Below, one piece after another: positions 4,652 through 6,110 of a DNA stretch of 6,110 nucleotides. Positions within the stretch are counted from its first letter, which is position 1. Every line of letters begins with the position of its first letter. The translations under genes were made by a program, and so were the position numbers. Source of the stretch: Alphaproteobacteria bacterium (GTDB lineage: Bacteria; Pseudomonadota; Alphaproteobacteria; UBA828); NCBI GenBank assembly GCA_029937205.1, contig JAPYQV010000183.1, positions 1-6,110 of the forward strand, in the 5' to 3' direction. The notes beneath the pieces were generated by a model. It was given only the letters and a program-made list of their open reading frames with translations. It made no database searches and had not been told where the DNA came from.

Positions 4652-5896
4652 TTGGACAAGTATCCATCACAGGCACCATATTACTTACGGTTGTTTCAAT
4701 CTGTGGGAGATCTTGTGGGGAGATTATTGTCCGTCCAAATCTGGCTGTGGGGTCTGGTATTATTTTCATTACTAGTTTCAATCTACGTCACGTTTGTTGT
4801 GGGAATTTACATCGGAACAAAGCCGGTAGGGCAGACCGCGATATCGACGATTGGTGCGCCGTTGAAATGGGTAAAGCGAACCATTGTTGGCGACCGAGCT
4901 ATTCTCAACGATGGAGTAATTGATCGTTTACTAGAGCGCATAGTGGACGGCGAGGGTGTGGGCAACCTTGCGTTTATTGGAGATCCAAACCCTGACTTTG
5001 TAGGCATTCAATTGAAGAGTGCATCTCTAGCTTCGGCTCTTCCACGCGACGTCACGCCTAAGCAGAACCCCACGTCCCTTAGGGAACTTCTAACCGTCAC
5101 ACCACTGCGAACAATTCCAACCGTGCTAAGAGAACATACCGTCGCCTCACACCAAGAGTATTTTGTACACAGTTTCGATTTTGGTTGGACTAAGGCGAAG
5201 TTTTTTTCGGAAAGTTCTGAGATTAACGACTGTATTTCGGTAATAGTGCCCGGCAGTGGCTTTGACCAGTCTGTGCAGGTCATAGAACGGCGTGGATATC
5301 ACGGTACTCTGATCGACGAATTTCCATGTCAGGCACTTGTTTACATTCGGCCGAATAATAGCGTCCGCCAGATCGTCTACGAGGGTGGGCGCGCCGATTT
5401 CGCCTACTTGTATTCCACGCTAATCGCCATGAACTCAATTTATTCCTACTGGTATCTACAGGAACTAATCGAGACCGTGTCCGCACTGAAGGCCGATGGA
5501 AAGTTCGTTATTATTGGTGGGATTTCGCAGGGCGGCGCAGCCGCCACTTGGGTCGGCGCGGTGACCGATGCTGATGTAACCGTAATTCTGTCGGGGATCT
5601 ATGACTTCACCGAAGGCGTACTGACCAACCAACATCAGATTCACATTCCGGGGATAATGCAATTCTCGAACCTCGAAAGCATAGGCTGGCAATTCGTGAA
5701 TAGAGATGTAGTAATTTCGTTTGGGAAAAATGATTTGCCTTTGTTTCGACACGAGGCCCAATTCAGGACTGTTTGTATGGCATTCTCCCGGCATGTTGTG
5801 CGACTTCAATGCCTAATCCACGATGGCGGACATACATACCCACCCAACTTGAAAGAAGCCCTGAATAATGCGTTGTCGGGGCGTCACACCGATTAG
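4652..5896 (+). CDS. Membrane-anchored alpha/beta-hydrolase-like protein, family unknown
   Basis: This 414-residue protein has one strong N-terminal membrane segment (about 28-55, WLWGLVLFSLLVSIYVTFVV) and a large soluble domain. A linker (about 60-190) is not recognised. The hydrolase core follows: VIVPGSGFDQS (197-207) in the oxyanion-loop position, the nucleophile elbow GISQGG with Ser292 (G-x-S-x-G), FGKND with Asp361 as likely acid, and DGGHTYP with His394 as catalytic base. The triad is thus complete and ordered, pointing to an esterase, lipase or peptidase held at the membrane; the side it faces is undecided. The start is uncertain. TTG at 4652 is the only usual start codon between the upstream in-frame TAG (4583) and the membrane segment, and AGGAAG at 4630-4635 is 16 bases away, too far for a good ribosome binding site. 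An ATG at 4638 is out of frame and would give a 45-residue product. The N-terminus may be truncated. The sequence is more AT-rich than the oxidoreductase and VOC genes, with codon choice to match, which suggests transfer. Confidence 0.8.
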   Translation: MDKYPSQAPYYLRLFQSVGDLVGRLLSVQIWLWGLVLFSLLVSIYVTFVVGIYIGTKPVGQTAISTIGAPLKWVKRTIVGDRAILNDGVIDRLLERIVDGEGVGNLAFIGDPNPDFVGIQLKSASLASALPRDVTPKQNPTSLRELLTVTPLRTIPTVLREHTVASHQEYFVHSFDFGWTKAKFFSESSEINDCISVIVPGSGFDQSVQVIERRGYHGTLIDEFPCQALVYIRPNNSVRQIVYEGGRADFAYLYSTLIAMNSIYSYWYLQELIETVSALKADGKFVIIGGISQGGAAATWVGAVTDADVTVILSGIYDFTEGVLTNQHQIHIPGIMQFSNLESIGWQFVNRDVVISFGKNDLPLFRHEAQFRTVCMAFSRHVVRLQCLIHDGGHTYPPNLKEALNNALSGRHTD

Positions 5897-5989
5897 TTCT
5901 GATCTGTCGCCATTCTGCCCACATCCTAGGTCATTTCGCCAATGGAGCGGATCAAGAACTGACGAAAACCATCAGTATCTTTGTGTCTG

Positions 5990-6010
5990 AGGCGGACACC
6001 AGGCGGACAC
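5990..6010. repeat. Tandem 10-mer pair beside the tRNA remnant
   Basis: AGGCGGACAC occurs at 5990-5999 and again at 6001-6010, an 11-base period close to one helical turn. In addition TGTGTC (5983-5988) and GACACA (6006-6011) are inverted around it, so GTGTC-type words occur three times within 30 bases. It lies in the 160-base gap (5897-6056) between the hydrolase gene and the tRNA fragment, which otherwise holds no recognisable gene. Short, phased repeats next to an att-like tRNA end resemble integrase arm-binding sites, but this is inference only. There is no T-run to support a terminator. Confidence 0.4.
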
Positions 6011-6056
6011 AGAAATAGCAGCTATCGCCGCAAATCCTCTAACCCTTTGAAAATAT

Positions 6057-6103
6057 TGGTAGGCGCGACAGGAATCGAACCTGTGACCCTCTGATTAAAA
6101 GTC
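6057..6103 (-). tRNA. tRNA-Lys(TTT), 3' part only; possible attachment site
   Basis: On the minus strand the sequence ends with encoded CCA (6059-6057), discriminator A (6060), acceptor strand CGCGCCT (6067-6061), a perfect T arm (ACAGG, loop TTCGATT, CCTGT; 6084-6068), a variable loop GGGTC and the anticodon loop CTTTTAA (6101-6095) with anticodon TTT for lysine. The 3' side of the anticodon stem is TCAGA, so the 5' side should be TCTGA. The window instead reads TGAGA, which leaves positions 28-42 and 29-41 unpaired, and the nine or so bases before it do not look like a D-stem end (expected GAGC-like). The match to a tRNA therefore fails just 5' of the anticodon loop, well before the window edge. 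Either this is a 3' tRNA remnant, as left by an element that integrates at the anticodon loop, or the gene has a sequence error. The window ends too soon to decide. Confidence 0.75.
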
Positions 6104-6110
6104 TCAACGT

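Noticed and set aside
4638..4775. 45-codon frame from the ATG at 4638
   Set aside because: It overlaps the anchored-hydrolase gene out of frame and its translation looks like a frame-shifted reading of the membrane segment.
4807..5809. Minus-strand frames within the anchored hydrolase (4807-5007, 5008-5283, 5280-5486, 5465-5809)
   Set aside because: No ribosome binding sites or domains; opposite a gene with a complete catalytic triad.
1..6110. CRISPR array, insertion sequence or replication origin
   Set aside because: No regularly spaced repeats, no transposase-like frame, no terminal inverted repeats and no iteron or DnaA-box cluster were seen on either strand.

Overview
The window looks like an accessory or variable stretch of a bacterial chromosome, probably from a proteobacterium and possibly an alphaproteobacterium. 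That is a weak inference from the GC-rich coding style of the two large metabolic genes and the families present; no taxonomic marker gene is included. The left half is transcribed almost entirely on the minus strand. The order of transcription is a broken alpha/beta-hydrolase gene (start 3033), a 52-residue two-helix membrane peptide (2746-2588), a 68-residue exported small protein (2551-2345), a 643-residue molybdopterin oxidoreductase (2217-286) and a 32-residue signal-peptide-like peptide (264-166). The two exported small proteins are preceded by almost the same leader sequence, at the same distance from the start codon.

Divergent from the broken hydrolase, a plus-strand gene (3146-4123) encodes a fused double VOC (glyoxalase/dioxygenase superfamily) protein with an excellent ribosome binding site. 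The two genes share a 112-base intergenic region, so they were probably once a functional divergent pair. The hydrolase has since lost everything after about residue 66, and the small-gene pair now lies at the break.

From about 4124 the character changes. First come non-coding DNA with short palindromes and a 93-codon orphan fragment from the middle of a type I restriction-modification methyltransferase gene (hsdM), minus strand. Then follows a visibly more AT-rich plus-strand gene (4652-5896) for a membrane-anchored alpha/beta-hydrolase-like protein of no family I recognise, beginning at a TTG codon. At the right edge is the 3' part of a tRNA-Lys(TTT) gene on the minus strand. Its anticodon loop, T arm and CCA are intact, but its anticodon stem no longer pairs. 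This is what an integrative-element attachment site left in the 3' half of a tRNA looks like.

No pathway links all the genes. The intact parts are a solo cytoplasmic molybdoenzyme, a probable small-molecule-binding VOC protein and an anchored hydrolase. Two gene fragments, two small-gene units and an att-like tRNA remnant point to a region remodelled by insertion and deletion.
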